Shown here one piece after another: positions 34,605 through 47,500 of a stretch of DNA of 64,000 nucleotides; the stretch's first letter is position 1; each line of letters opens with the position of its first letter. A program made the position numbers and the translations under genes. Location: positions 620,001 through 684,000 of the forward strand of contig JANTUC010000010.1 in the NCBI GenBank assembly GCA_026873275.1, read 5' to 3'. The notes under the pieces were generated by a model. It was not told the DNA's origin, ran no database searches, and saw only the letters and a program-made list of their open reading frames with translations. This DNA is from Pseudopithomyces maydicus. Its lineage: Eukaryota > Ascomycota > Dothideomycetes > Pleosporales > Didymosphaeriaceae.

Positions 34605-35159
34605 GATTTGGGAGACGGGTGATGTTGTGACATACTGAGAAGAAAGAGAGATGTGGGAGCTTGTCACTTGATGCTTCCCTGGGCAATGTGGATCCACGTG
34701 GGAGCTAGAAGCGGGAGGTGCGGATCGCGCTAGCCGTCTTCAGACTCGCCCGGGTGATGTAGTGTTCCAAATAACATCAGCCACTTATGCATGTAGGCTA
34801 CGGTCTCATGGATGGTTGTCTGCGTAAGTTTGGGTGTGATGCGAACATAAAATCTTTTCATACTATCAATACATTGCCATCGATTGGCGATGACGTCTAA
34901 CCCCCGTTCCCATGCTCAGAAGCGCCCTATGATGTAACTCCTAAAATGCTCGAATACCAATACTCCACGCTAACCATATTTTAAAAAGCAACACGCGATA
35001 CACAATGCTCCGCAGACCATTACCAGTCCTATGGTCTGGTTGGACTACGTCCGAAAAGATGGCATGCTTCCCGCTCTTCCGGGAAACAATGCTTCTGATG
35101 CACCGCAAGTCGATTTCCCAGCGCCATGTATTCCCCTCAAAGTCAAATCGTTAACATCG
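34605..35159. other. Intergenic region upstream of SHE4
   Basis: 555 bp between the SHE4 start and the NUD1 stop, both on the minus strand. Nothing recognised. Confidence 0.5.
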
Positions 35160-38100
35160 TTATTCGGTAATTTCGTTTGTTGTGTCAAGTTGTTTTCTCT
35201 GGATCACGCCCAGGTAAAGAAGGCGCTCCCAGACATCGTCTTTGACCAGGACCCGCGCCTTATCGAAAGGAAGTCCGTCGAGTTCTCGCAAATTTCCGCA
35301 GAAGTTTGCTAGCATCATCTCAGTCACTCTTCGCCTAATACGCGTCTCATAATCCAGTCGTGAAAGATAGAGCTGGTCTTCATCAACATCACCCCGTGGA
35401 AGTACAAACCGATCTGCACTTTGCTCGTCGGAAGGCTTTCGTTGCAATGTCATGATGCGACTCTCAGATGCTGGAGCGTAGAAGCGAATGGTAAGAGGGT
35501 TATCCCGCCAGTCTAGTTTTGATAGGGTCGTTAGCTTTCCCAAGACCATCGCATTTGTTCGCAAGCGAGCGAGCTTGTTGCCAGCTAAGAGAAGCTCACT
35601 GAGCTTCTTGATATTGAGTAAAGGCCGGAGATCTTTGATCGAGTTAAAGTTGAGATTGACAGAACGGAGATTCGGCGTCAGCTGTCCAAAATCTTCAGGC
35701 AACTCCTTGAGACCCATGGAAGCGAGTTCTAATCGCTGGAGGTTGAGCAGATGCTGGGATAGCTCAATTCTGTGTGTCATATTCGATGACAAGTAGAGGT
35801 TACGAACATCCGGGTTTCTAAAAAGTTGTTGACGCTCACTTCAGCACCTGTGTCTAGTTGCGAGGTCTGCTCCCGTGCGGAGAATGTCCGAAGATAGTGT
35901 AAACGTTCTAGGCCGGTTACAATTGTGAGGGAATTACAATCCGCGTAGAGCGACTCCAGCCCAGGGAAATAATCGCTCACGTCAAGTGAGACCATGTTAT
36001 TCCCGCATACCCGGAGTGTACGTAAACCTTTGCAGCGATTTGGAGTTTCATCGAATATGGGAAAGGTTTGAATGCAGTTATCATCTAGGGAGAAATGTTA
36101 GCCAATGCGAGGACATATATCTAAATAAATGTCTTACCTAGATCAACATGCCGTAATTGCGGCAAGCAGTGAACGTTCCGAACTTCTACAATTCGGTTGC
36201 CGCGTAGGTTCAGATCGGTGAGCGATTTTCTTGTCATTGTTAGTACATGTGCGGTTAATTGACGCTTCGTTGGGCACTCACAGATTTGCTTGCGCAAAGT
36301 CCACGATCTCAAGCTCATTGCTCGCTGCACTCAGCTCAATGAGACCATCCAGGCAGCTGATACCCTGTAGTGATTGGATTTTGTTATTGTCTACTTTCAA
36401 CGTTCGCAAATGAACAAGGCCGCTGAGTCCATCCAGGCTATCCACGTCGTTATTTGAGATGTCTAGATGCTGTAGATTCGACAGTTCTGTCCAAGACGTC
36501 AAGCCTGTGAGACAGTTGTTCTGTGCCCACAGCCTTCGTATTGTGTACGGAATGCCTTTGACCTGGTTGATCTTGTTTTCTGCTACATTCAATTCTTCGA
36601 GCCGGTAACAGAAATCGTCTAAACGGTGGAGATTCTCGAGGTTCTTATTGTGCAAATCGACTTCTCTAAGGTCTTCCCAATATGGCTCATTGGGCTCAAC
36701 ATCTTGAAGCGCTTTGACTAACTCGGCAGTACCAAGTGCATAACGATCTTCGAGCGCTTTGGAGAACTTGTACCCATCATGTTTGATCACAATGCGATCA
36801 GGAATCTCGCATTCGTCCACCTGGTTCAGAGTAAAGTCTGGCAGGTCGCTAAGCATGAATGTTACATCACCCTTCAACGGCGATGATGACGCAGGTACGA
36901 GTGCGTCGGATCTACTGATCACCGGAGCCGAGACACTCATTGAAAGCTGCATGTGATAATTTTTCGAGGGCCGCTCTTCGAACAGTGGCAAATCCTCTTC
37001 CCGTTCAAAGACTGGGTTTCGAGCGTTGCGAGTACGAGGAAGAGTTTGCGCTCCTTGGCCATCACAGAAAACCTTGGATGGGGAAGACTGCTGCCGAAGG
37101 TCTACAGCGCTCCATTGACGTATAGCTGGTCTCTGTGGGTTCCCAGTTCGATTGTCATGCTCGGATACATGGTCATTGTTTCGTTCCGCGATTGAAATAG
37201 TGATGTCTCGAACCCGGCCATTGTGCGCGGAAGGCTGTGTTGTTTGACGACCTTCAAAGTATTTGATTTCGTGCTCAATGTCGTCTTCATCCGATTCAGG
37301 AATTGTGTAAGTCATTGGTGGAGGAGGCTGTATCTTTTGCGCGCCACCTTTTACTGTTTCTTGGTCACTGTAAGAAGTCGCTCGCGTCTCAGTCTTAGGG
37401 AAGCTCCAAGTGAAATTGGATGCTTTGGACGGAACTGAGCTGCTGTCAGTCATAACAGTGCCTTGACCATCGCGGGTCACTGGGCGCGCTTTATCTTCAG
37501 AGCTGTGAGGTGCTTCTTCTGTGTCTTCTAAGAAAGTTTCCACCGTGGGCTGTGGCCGAGTTGGAGACGGCTTGTCCATCATACGCTCTGCGCTCTCATC
37601 CACTGTCAAATCAGGGATATTGCCGAATGGATCGTCCTCGCTTGTATTAATTCCACTATGCTCCTCTTGTTGGTAATACTGTTTGGACGGGCTCTTTTGG
37701 CGAACCCAAATGTTCTTTTCTGGGTCAAAACTCATGCCTGCAACCTCTTGTGGTATCAAGTGCACCACGGCTTCGGGTGCCAAAGTATTTACATGATCGG
37801 ATCTTCGTGAAGTGCTCGTGACGACGGTATTCCCCATGGAAGACTCCATGGATGGATGTGTGTCGGTTGTCCTGGGTCGGGAGCAGTCCTGAACCTCGTC
37901 GGTTGCAGGGCCAAAAACTCTTTCAGGCTTATCAAGAATGCGAATACCGTCCTGCTCAGCAGCAATACTGCTGTCGTGCTGTATTGACGTAGCTGTCATC
38001 TGTGAAATACCAAAAGAGTGTAGAGATGAATCCATAAACGCATCAGACTCTTTTTCTTCGTATCTGCGAAGGTAGCTCATTTTCTGGGAATCAAGTTTGA

Positions 38101-40682
38101 TCTTGTTAGGGTCCTTCCAGGCTGATGCTCGGCCTTCCTGGCTGGGAGGTCTGTCGAAAGTGAACGAGCTCGAAGGGTACCCATTTTTCTCGAATGCGAC
38201 AGGGTTCTCCGATTCAGACTCCTCAAGGCTACCTAGACCGCTTGTTGGTTTACCCTTGGCCCGGATGAAGTCCATGATCTTCACTGCTTCCGCCAAGAAA
38301 TCTTGAGTTGTGACAGAACGCTTGCGACTTTCGTTCCGCATGCCTTGTTGTCTTTCTAGGCTAAAGGCAGCTATTTGATTCGCAACGATCGCTGCACGAT
38401 CCTCATCTGCCAAGGAATCATCCTCGTCCAAAGGTTCTATGTGTTCTCGAATGGTATTCATCTTGGGTGACGAATGGATGAAAGCTTCAGTCGCCTCTAG
38501 AATATCAGCATGAAGCTCGTGCAGTCGTTTTGAACTAGGAGTTGGATTCCGAGGTCTCAATATATGTCGACGCGCCAAAACCTCGGGTTCTGCAACCGTT
38601 TTGGGAGGGTCATGACGGGGATCTTTTCTCCTGCGGGTGCTGTTTGTATGTATCGGTTCTTGGGAGTCGTGACTAGATTGCAAGATAATGTCTGGTACGA
38701 ACTCTTCGTCGTCCTTCTGAATGGTTCTCCGTCTTTTAGGCGTGGGATTCTTGAACGGGGACGTGGGTCCTCGTTTACCTTCGGAGTATTGCGCTTCGGA
38801 GTTTTGGTGTTCAGTGGGCTCAGGCACATGAGGAGCGAGTCGTGGAAAGGCACGACTCGGGGCTCGGTACTGGCTCGAAACACGGGTCATGCCTGATCTC
38901 CTAGCTTTGGAAGAATCACGCGAGACGGGAGAAGCGTCATAGTTGAACTTGACAGGCTGCCGACTGCCCGGAGGTGCTACATCTGTTGACGGTGATTCAT
39001 CGGGCGCACTATCTTCCTCGTCGCCAGAAGATACAACGGAGAAATCACCTGAAAACTGATATCTGTTCAATTCTCCTTCTCCAAAAGTCCCAACACGGCG
39101 TGACTGAACACGGCTCCCTTCCGCGATGGCGCTAGTGTCGTCTTTTTGCATGCTGGCATCTTCGACTGGTGTTGACCAAGAGTCTTTGCGGAGGATTTTT
39201 GCAATTTCGACCCGGTTCATCTGTGCACTACTCGATGTAGCAGTGTCGGTCTTGTCGGTCCTATGTTCGAGCTGACTAAGCCTCCTGTGCAAGCGGTTGC
39301 TGGTAAAAGTATCATGGGCGTCGAACAATTTTAGCGGACTTCCAGAGCCCTTTGCACGTTCTGGACTGAGATGAGTAGATTGTGCTCCACGACTTGGAGT
39401 TTTTGGCGAGACGGAGTCTGATTCGTTGACGGCTTCTTTGGGCTCGGGATCCTCACTTACACTTACTGTTGGTATCACTTCGGTGCGTAGTTTGCTTTGA
39501 TGCCGGGGCCTCTCGGGGGAGGGGCTCAGTGGACGTGTGCGGAATGAACCGTCTCTCGAATAACCCCCCGTTTCATCTCGACGAAAGGTCCCGCGTCTAC
39601 AACATCCAGTACGCTAGGGGTGCCAGCCGGTAATCCTTCTGGGAAAGAATCTTCCTGGAACCGTGCATATGATGAGTCTGCGTGACTCTGATTTACTGAG
39701 TCTTCCTCCGGTATTGACGGATGCTCTTGCTCTCGTTCTTCTTCCTGCTCCGGGGGAGTACCGATCTGCCGTAACCGCATGGCAAGTTCTGAACCTCTAA
39801 AGTTGGGGATGGGATTTGGTTGAGCACTAACCCTTAGATTTGTTGTCAGGTAGACGGGGCTGAAATTCTCATTCTCATATTCGATCTGTCCGCTTACGGT
39901 GCGGGGCTGCTCCTGGTCGACGCGGAGGAAGGAGGCGGGTAGCTCTGTGCTCTTCAGGACCGAGGAACCTTCTAGAGAGTCGAGGTGCATATGTGCTCTG
40001 GCGTTTGCTGCAGCGTCCTGTGTTGTGTCTGCATGTTGGATGACGGAGCTGTCCTGCAAAGAATGGTCGTCCTGGGCGGGCCAGGGAGGGGGCTTGAGGG
40101 CACAGCACCGAGTCCCTTGAGCATGGCGCCTCTCCGCTTGGGCTGCTTGTCTTCGGAGCCAGACGCGTTGGGCTTTTGGAAGATGTTCTCCAGGCCCATT
40201 GGACTGAAGAGGTCCTTCTGGGCGCCATATTCGATTTCGCCCTGCAGCAGGCGTCGCCTCCACTCGGGGGTGTCGTGGTCGGATCCGTCTTTGGCGGCTG
40301 CTTTGGCGACTGGCTTCTGGGCCACGGTGCCCTCGCAGGCCCAGGATTCCAGCGACAGGGCGGAGAAGGAGCGGGAGGCGGCGCGGGACGGCGCGACGGG
40401 CGACGCGTCGTCGGACGGCAGGTTGTTGTCGCTGAGGCTCCGCTCGGCCAGCGCACTCCTCCGCTTGGGCAGGCGCAGGTCGCTGGCGAGATGGCGCACG
40501 CGAATTTCAGAGAAGGAGCCCGACGACTGTCGCATGCGGGGCAGGCGGCTCTGGGGCTTGGACGGTACGCTCTGCGAGGTGTGCGGCGACGGGCTGGTGT
40601 TGTGCGCGTCGCTTGTTGGAAGAGGCGGTGTGGGCTGCGCAACCCACTCTTCAGAGAGGTCCTCGAGCCACGGCTGGCTCAT
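35160..40682 (-). CDS. NUD1: Spindle-pole scaffold Nud1/Cdc11 (leucine-rich repeats); frame broken at three homopolymers
   Basis: Three exons: 40682-36282, 36229-36138 and 36084-35160. Introns are 36230-36281 (branch ACTAAC) and 36085-36137. The protein is about 1806 residues if three one-base shifts are bridged: a C5 run (plus 40088-40092), a G6 run (plus 39564-39569) and an A/T5 run (plus 35820-35824). The first 1300 or so residues are disordered, with many S/T-P sites. Near the C-terminus a leucine-rich repeat array starts (YWEDLREVDLHNKNLENLHR) and runs through LEELNVAENKI, LQHLDISNNDV, LTDLNLRGNRI and LNFNSIKDLRPL. The end is RERVTEMM-like then LRELDGLPFDKARV. Cdc11/Nud1 anchors the SIN/MEN signalling cascade at spindle pole bodies. 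The gene is essential in yeasts, which argues against true inactivation. ACGCGT lies 86 bp upstream. Confidence 0.88.
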
Positions 40683-41276
40683 GTTTATCTGGGCGCGCTG
40701 CGTCTCGCTGCGCCGATGCGCGGAGCTAGTTGGCGAGTCGTTGTGACAGCTGTGGGCTGTGGACGGGACGCGTCGGGGTGGGAGGGTGCGGGCGTGCGGA
40801 TGGCCTCATGTGCGTGTGTGGGATGCGCAATGGCAGCAGACTGGGGAAGACGAGCCCGGTAGGTTGGAGTAGGTATGAAGGTACGTGTGGACTGGACTGC
40901 CCAGGCGTAATCCCCGGCCCGTGTATCAACATACAAGGATGTGCGACCAGGTTTCCAATGTGGGCGCCCGTAATCGCCAATGCGTTATCGATTGTGTGGT
41001 CCGCCGCGTTGCTGAGGAAACGCGCTGCGAATCTGCGGGACAGCACAGACACGATGAACATCCCCGCTGCCTCGCAGATCCCCGTTCACCTTCACACGCT
41101 GCCTGCCGCCGGTCTAGCCTCCGCTCTGCCGCCGTCCTTGCCCGCCGTCCTCTCCTCTCTGCCCGCCCGCGTAGAGACTGTAGAGCCCCCGACCGCGATG
41201 CAGCCACCACGCCTGGAGCATCTGTCCGACCACAGCACGTGCCCCCTCCCACCCACGCCCACCCGTCCACCACACC
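40683..41276. other. Divergent promoter region NUD1 / hypothetical gene
   Basis: 594 bp of GC-rich DNA between head-to-head genes. Contains ACGCGT at 40768-40773; the right part is C-rich and pyrimidine-biased, as expected for a transcription start region of the plus-strand gene. Confidence 0.5.
40768..40773. promoter_or_regulatory. MCB-type ACGCGT hexamer upstream of NUD1
   Basis: ACGCGT lies about 86 bp upstream of the NUD1 ATG and about 505 bp upstream of the divergent gene. Position suggests cell-cycle control of NUD1; function inferred. Confidence 0.4.
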
Positions 41277-43457
41277 ATGCCTAGGTTGCACACCAGCATC
41301 AGACATGTGACCTCCACCGACCCCATCTCCCTCCGCCCCGAGGACATTGTCGAACCCCTACCGCCCGACCACGACGGCGACCCTGGAAGAGCACGGAAGA
41401 GAAGGCGGATAGAGGCTATTGCCAACCAGTACATCAAGCTTGGGAGGGCCCCGCTCATCGTGTCCGCCGGGCTACGAGGGCCCTTCGATAATGGCTGGAC
41501 AAACCCTTGGGCAAAGCCGCTCTCCGCAGCAGTGAACGAGCCCACCAAGCCTGGAAAAGAGACGGATTCACATGGGACGAAAGCGGCACGCGCTGCTCAC
41601 ACACGCGCTGGAAACCCACCGCCCATTTCCTCTGTCCCCTCACCTGAAACTCTGAGGGGCCTGGATGTTGCTCATGACAGTTTTCTTCCGCCAGATGACG
41701 CCGAGTATAAAGTGCACATTTCATCAGCCAGCCCTACCATATCGTTAGATGACGCAGGAGCTACAGAACCCCTCGGCATTGATCTAGAGCCATCCGTTAC
41801 ATTCGATAATATCGAGAGCAATCCTTTTTGGTTGAAACGTCCGTTGCCGAAGTCTACCGCCCCAAGAAATTCACTGGGTGGCAACCACGATCCTTCTCCA
41901 ACGCGTGCACGGTTAGGATCTAGGCCGGTTGACCAGCAAGGAAGGCTTAAACTCGTTACACCAAGGCAGCCTATCAAAGCAGCCCTGTCTGACTTGGGAC
42001 GCAACGAGCAGGAGCCCGATTGGATGTCAACTGCTTCGGCGTCAATGATCTTAACATCACTTGCTACGCCAGCGCAGATTATACAAGAACCTGCTTGTTC
42101 AAGCACTTCGGCAAAGAGGAAACGGACATATTCGAAATTTGAAAGAAGTAACCCAACGGCCGGCACGGTGTCGACCAATACACCCAGAACTGCTGCTACA
42201 CTGCTCCAAGTCAATGGCGAATTCAGATCAAGTCCTGGAAAGCACGTTGCGTCTGCCTCTGAAATCTGCGATCCTCAATGTTCGTCGACGTTTACCGCCT
42301 TCAATGCCATTCCACCAAATGCAGAAGCGATGCGAGATCCGAAGGTTGTGCCGTCTGAGAAGGAGGCCAGGACTGGATCTACAAATAATTCACAAAAATC
42401 AAAACAAAATATCCACACGTGCATAGAGCTTTGCGAGCCAGCCGCGCCATCCTTGTCTCCTACGAAAGTTAGAGAGGATGACAAGAAGATCATCGTCAAC
42501 GACGCCACACCAGCTATCCGTCATAATCATGTTACGTCACCCACCTATGCCTCTTCGAGCGGTTTTATATACAGGAAAATCGGAGAATCGAAACGAAGAA
42601 AGCCTTCTGAAAAGCCGAAATCCCGACCTCAAACACTCAGTTCTCCGGCTAAGATGGAGCAGCATCCCGCAGAAAGAATTAGACAGGAAGAGGATCTAGT
42701 ACACGAAGCTTACGAACAGGAAACCATAGGTGCATCCGAACCTCGCACTGAAAGAGTTGATATCTATGACATACCACGGAGTCCACCAGAGCAACAGAGC
42801 CATCGGTCAAGTCGTACTTCGGGCTTCTCTACCCAAGCTGCGTTACTGATGGCCCAAATGGAGTTCCAAAACGGGACTATGGATTCAGCAACAGAAAATG
42901 ATACCACCCCATGGCTACACGCAGTCGACAGCACGCCGCATGAAGATCCGATCATACCTAGTCCAGCGTTCACGCCTTTCCATAAGTTTAACGCCACACT
43001 CGAAGCGGAATGTCCGCCAGAGCCTACGATGCACGATATACCAATCAGCACCCAAGATCTGTTCGCAACGATATCGCCCTTTGGATACAGCACCATCAAG
43101 AGGTCTGCAAGACCGCCGGCGAGCAACATGAGGTTCTCGGTGTTTGCTAGCCAAGAGCAGGACACCCCCAGCTACGTTGGCCACAAAAGCCGCCCCAGGA
43201 GTCCGACACCGTCCCAGCGTATACCACTGAAAGCCAAGAACATGGCAGTGTCTTTCGTGGGATCGCGATCTGAGAAAGGATCCCAGGGTGAGAGGGGATC
43301 TCAGGAATCGATGACGCCTCAGACATCCAAGACGCTTTCGATGCAGACGGTAGACGTCCCCCTGTTGGATTTACACACGTCTCTGGACGACCTGAGACGG
43401 AACGACGACCTCAGCTTTACAGATCGCTTCCTGCTCAATTTCACAGAAATGACGTGA
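41277..43457 (+). CDS. Hypothetical disordered nuclear-type protein, intronless
   Basis: A single frame of 726 residues starting MPRLHTSIRHVTSTDP. Near residues 35-75 it has a basic cluster (GRARKRRRIEAIANQYI) followed by LRGPFDNGWTNPWAK. I associate this block with a Pezizomycotina family often labelled protamine-P1-like, but the label says nothing about function. Most of the rest is Ser/Thr/Pro-rich and probably unstructured, with several SPT and TPR-like phosphosite motifs. A more ordered C-terminus (DVPLLDLHTSLDDLRRNDDL ... DRFLLNFTEMT) is probably a conserved peptide. The basic cluster could be a nuclear localisation signal. Function unknown. Confidence 0.82.
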   Translation: MPRLHTSIRHVTSTDPISLRPEDIVEPLPPDHDGDPGRARKRRRIEAIANQYIKLGRAPLIVSAGLRGPFDNGWTNPWAKPLSAAVNEPTKPGKETDSHGTKAARAAHTRAGNPPPISSVPSPETLRGLDVAHDSFLPPDDAEYKVHISSASPTISLDDAGATEPLGIDLEPSVTFDNIESNPFWLKRPLPKSTAPRNSLGGNHDPSPTRARLGSRPVDQQGRLKLVTPRQPIKAALSDLGRNEQEPDWMSTASASMILTSLATPAQIIQEPACSSTSAKRKRTYSKFERSNPTAGTVSTNTPRTAATLLQVNGEFRSSPGKHVASASEICDPQCSSTFTAFNAIPPNAEAMRDPKVVPSEKEARTGSTNNSQKSKQNIHTCIELCEPAAPSLSPTKVREDDKKIIVNDATPAIRHNHVTSPTYASSSGFIYRKIGESKRRKPSEKPKSRPQTLSSPAKMEQHPAERIRQEEDLVHEAYEQETIGASEPRTERVDIYDIPRSPPEQQSHRSSRTSGFSTQAALLMAQMEFQNGTMDSATENDTTPWLHAVDSTPHEDPIIPSPAFTPFHKFNATLEAECPPEPTMHDIPISTQDLFATISPFGYSTIKRSARPPASNMRFSVFASQEQDTPSYVGHKSRPRSPTPSQRIPLKAKNMAVSFVGSRSEKGSQGERGSQESMTPQTSKTLSMQTVDVPLLDLHTSLDDLRRNDDLSFTDRFLLNFTEMT

Positions 43458-44546
43458 AAGCCAGGGTGCGTAGAGACACGAGTTGTCGCTTGGACCTACC
43501 TGGCGTTATGTGGACATCGGTGCCGACAGCCAGATGGCTTTGTTGCATGGAGTTGCGGCTCCGGGCAAGGCGGCGAGAGCCCACGTTCCGGATTGATTGG
43601 ACGATAAGGGCGACGAGGGCCGAGCATGCTGCAGGCAGCTGCAGAGGGGACCAGATGCGGTTCATGGCAGACACGACGGGCGGTGGGCAAAGGTCAAGCA
43701 GCGGTGCGGGTTGGGCTGGGAGCTAGGAGCAGAAGATAGAGGCCCGACCGGGAGGACGTGTTGGATGCTGAGTCGGGGCGAGGGGCTAAAGTTTAGCTTA
43801 GGGCGCATGCAGTGGTGAATGATAAAGGATGTCCTGGAGACAGGCTGGCGGCCAGGCCAATAAACGGCGATGCATGGTCACGTTGGCCTTCTGTGAGGGC
43901 AGCTGTCCAGCCTCACGGCCCACGGTGGGTGCAGAGTGCCCAGGTGTGCGCTGCCGGCTGGGCATGGGACAATGGTGGTGCCCGGTGCACTGCTCCGCGT
44001 CCCGCAGGCTGGAGCACGGACGCACCTTCTCCAAGAAACAAGCTTGGCAGTAGCACCCGCTGGCCGCGCCTTCCTGCGCGCGCACAGTATTATAATTGCG
44101 CTCCTGGCCGGCGGACGATACAGCCCACGCAAACAACACACGTTCGCCTCGCCTCAACTGCCCCCTTCCACGCCGCCCCTCCTGCCGCCGCCGGTGCTTG
44201 CAGCCTTGCACAACCGGCCCGTGGCGCTAAGAGTGTTGGCGAAACCGAGACGTCATCGGCTACGCTCGCTTGGTGGTAATATCAGCGCCACAGCTGGGAG
44301 ACGCCTTGTCCACAGATTCGGAACGTGGGCAGCTCGTTGGCTTCACACGCAATCGACCTCCTGTGCGTCCTGACACGCCGCACCGCTCCTCCCGCTCCCC
44401 CCAAGCACACGTTGCGCCGCCGCGGCACCCCAACCGTCCGCCTTGGTGGCCGCCCGCTCGACTCCCGCCCGTTGACATTGCCTGCCAAACACGCCGCCAC
44501 GCATCCGTTTCCGAGCCCGCGCAGCGGATTGACCAATGTCGTCTCC
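43458..44546. other. Intergenic region upstream of KCS1
   Basis: 1.09 kb, GC-rich, between two plus-strand genes. The segment from about 44,130 on is pyrimidine-rich and probably contains the KCS1 promoter and leader. Overlapping long open frames on both strands have no protein-like features. Confidence 0.5.
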
Positions 44547-47500
44547 ATGTCACCGCCCTTGCACGCATCGAGACGCACCTCACCCCCCGCATCGGTGAGG
44601 TCAAGTGTGCCGCACTCCCCCGGCCATGGCGACGCACACCACGCCGACTCGCCATCCCGCGACGACCTGACCCCCAAGCGTCTCTCGCAGTCGGGGCGTT
44701 CCAGGACGGCGCCGCTGGATCTGAACCACCTGTGGACCCCGTCCGTCGATCAACCCCAGCTCTCGGAACGTGACAGCATCTTCGCGACCACCTACCTGCC
44801 ATCCGACAGTCCCGCTCCCTCGCCACGCACCCTGGCTCGTACAACACATCTGGACGACCATGTTGAAGACCAAACGCGCTCCGACATGGCCGTCAATGTG
44901 TCGACGCCGCGAAGACTGACCGCTGCCTCAACCCCTCGCAAACAGCAACCTCAGCAGCCGCCGTCTACCTTGAAAGAGGCACAGAGTCTTCTCTCGGCGC
45001 GCTTCAATTCCAGCAGAAACCACGGGCCCGATATGCCGTTCGATTCCATGGCCGAAAGCCCGCCACCCTTCATGAGTCCCGTAGACTCGCCCGTCCATCG
45101 ACCCACCACTCCTGCAAGTGTTATACAGCATACTAGCTCGCTAGACGATACGTTGGCCGAGACCGAAAACACCTCAGAAAGGCTCAAGAATCGAATGTGG
45201 CGTGTGGGCAACGCAGAGGCCTACCTGCCGCATTCAGGGCATGCACATCGAAACAGTGGACATGTGGACAAAAAGATCGAGGCTACTTTGGCAAAAACGG
45301 AGGTGCCAGCAGCTGCGCGAAGTCGAAAGGCAAGCCACTACTTGCGAGTATTCAAAGAGAACGATGCTGCAGAAGAGCAAAGAAAGCGCGAAGGCCGTGG
45401 CAAAGATCGCCGTCAGCCTGAGAGAGTTTTGCAGAATCTGCAGGAGGAGGATCTTCCACGTCCCTCGGCGAGTGCATTGACAGAGCAACTTCAGAGGGCG
45501 TCTCGCCCTTCATCAACTGCCAATTCACCCTACAATGTTCCTGCCACTTCATATTTCGAAGCTCCCACTGATGCAGACCGCGAAGAAGGAAGCATCCAGT
45601 TCAGTGTCAATGAAGCAGGACGGGCACAAGAATTACCCGCGCGACTACTTGAGGAGATAAGGAACTTTCACAACCTGACACCAGGCGGCCAACGCGGATC
45701 GTCATTTTCAAAAAGTCTTCCGACAGCCGCCGCTGAGAAACTCCGTGCACATGGGGTCAAAGCTCGTACCCCGCACATGCGGGATCCTTCAGACTATTTC
45801 CAAACCCCGCGCGATGGAAGTTCGAACCATTCGCCTGGATCAGAGGAAGACGAGTCTGAGAAAGAACACATCTCATCGGCCCTGTATTTTCCCCATAGGC
45901 AGCTCAAATCGCCTGAACCTATACCAGAAGAAGAGGAGACGCGGAGAGCGGAAGTAGAATCCATTCGGAGACTTAGCAATGCCAATGCAGGCAAAGGGCC
46001 CAAGGGTTGGGCAAAGGAGGAGGCTGTAAAGACCCCAGAAGAGGTAGAAATCTCTTTACAGTCACAAGATACAAATCAATGCCTGCATGGTGACATCCAA
46101 ACGACTTCTTCTGCACAGCAGGATGACAGTACCTCGCTGGCTTCTGCACCCGCTGATGCAACCACGTCGGCTGAGTCCGAGTACGATTCACTTGCTGAAT
46201 CGTCGCACTCACTAAATGATTATGACTCCAGCGCGACTGATGATCTAGGAACCACTCCCACTGCGACTCCGCGGAAGCATGAACAGAAGCCCTCTGCACC
46301 TATTCAACCGCCTGCGCCACTTGGTGCTGTAGAACTCAAACCGTTCAATCATCAAGTCGGTGGTCATACGACGGTATATCGATTTTCCAGGCGGGCAGTC
46401 TGTAAGCAACTCAACAACCGGGAGAATGAATTCTACGAGACTGTAGAGCGACAGCATCCAGAGTTGTTGAACTTCCTTCCAAGGTAAGATGAAAACCAAA
46501 CCCGAGCTGTCTAGAGCTGAGACCTCAGCAAAGATCCCTGCGCCAATCCTTCTCCGTCCCTATTTTAAAGCTATTATACTAACGTTATGCTGTAAACGTA
46601 GATACATCGGTGTTTTGAACGTCACATATCGGAAAGCGCCCAAGCGCAAGAGAACTAAGGACAAGTCAAAGGAGGGCGCGGTTGCACCAACGAGTGCCGA
46701 TGCATCTGTGAAGTATGATAACGGGGCTCCTACTGAGGAAAAGCCCGAGGAAAACCAGCCTAGAATCGTGAGCCACTCGCAGCAAACCACAGCGGTACCA
46801 CAAGTTGTGTTCGAGAATAACCGTCATATCATTCCCGAGAACCTATTCCGCTTGCCGCCGCGACGATCCGCCACACCTGATCCTTGGATTGGTAACTCAT
46901 ACTCGCAGTATCACCGGAGGAATCAAAGTGATGTTGGGTTCTCAGCGATAGAGAGTCCGAGTCGCCCCCTCTGCGACAGCAAAGTAGCTGGGGGTCACCA
47001 CGATCAATAGGAAACTCCAAGAAGAGGTTCTGCGACAAGTATTTGCTCCACCTCCAATCCACCATCGTCATCGCCATCATCACCATAACAGTCTGCCGCA
47101 CAGGTCCAGAGCAGATCCTCATGGTATTACAAACTCAGTGCCTTCCATGCGACGCAACAGTGCCGATATATCGGAAATCACCATGCATGAAGAGTCGACA
47201 CGCAAGCAGGTTCTCAAAGCAGAAGCCCATCGCCAAATGACAAGGTCGAGCAGTGGCAGTCTCCCTCGCGACACAGCCTACCTAGAACAAGAACATCTCG
47301 AGCCACCAGCGACTCCCCACTCACGGCGTCGCCATTCCGGTGGTGGTCTTACACGCAGGCCGTGCGGGGTGGACACCAATCGTCGAGCGCCTTTGGAGTA
47401 CTATGAAGAAGATGGTTATGGCGGAGATGGAGAGGAGGAGGTCTTTACTATGGATGAAGACAGTCGCCTACGACAACGAGACAAGCGAGATCTTGAACAG

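Noticed and set aside
35780..35860. Intron as explanation for the third NUD1 frame break
   Set aside because: The only candidate, GTGAGC to TTTTTAG, is about 22 bp and leaves the wrong phase. One extra base in the A5/T5 run gives the conserved FRNPDVRNLYLSSN.
43798..44211. 137-codon minus-strand frame upstream of KCS1
   Set aside because: Overlaps several equally long frames in other phases; low-complexity translation typical of GC-rich noncoding DNA.
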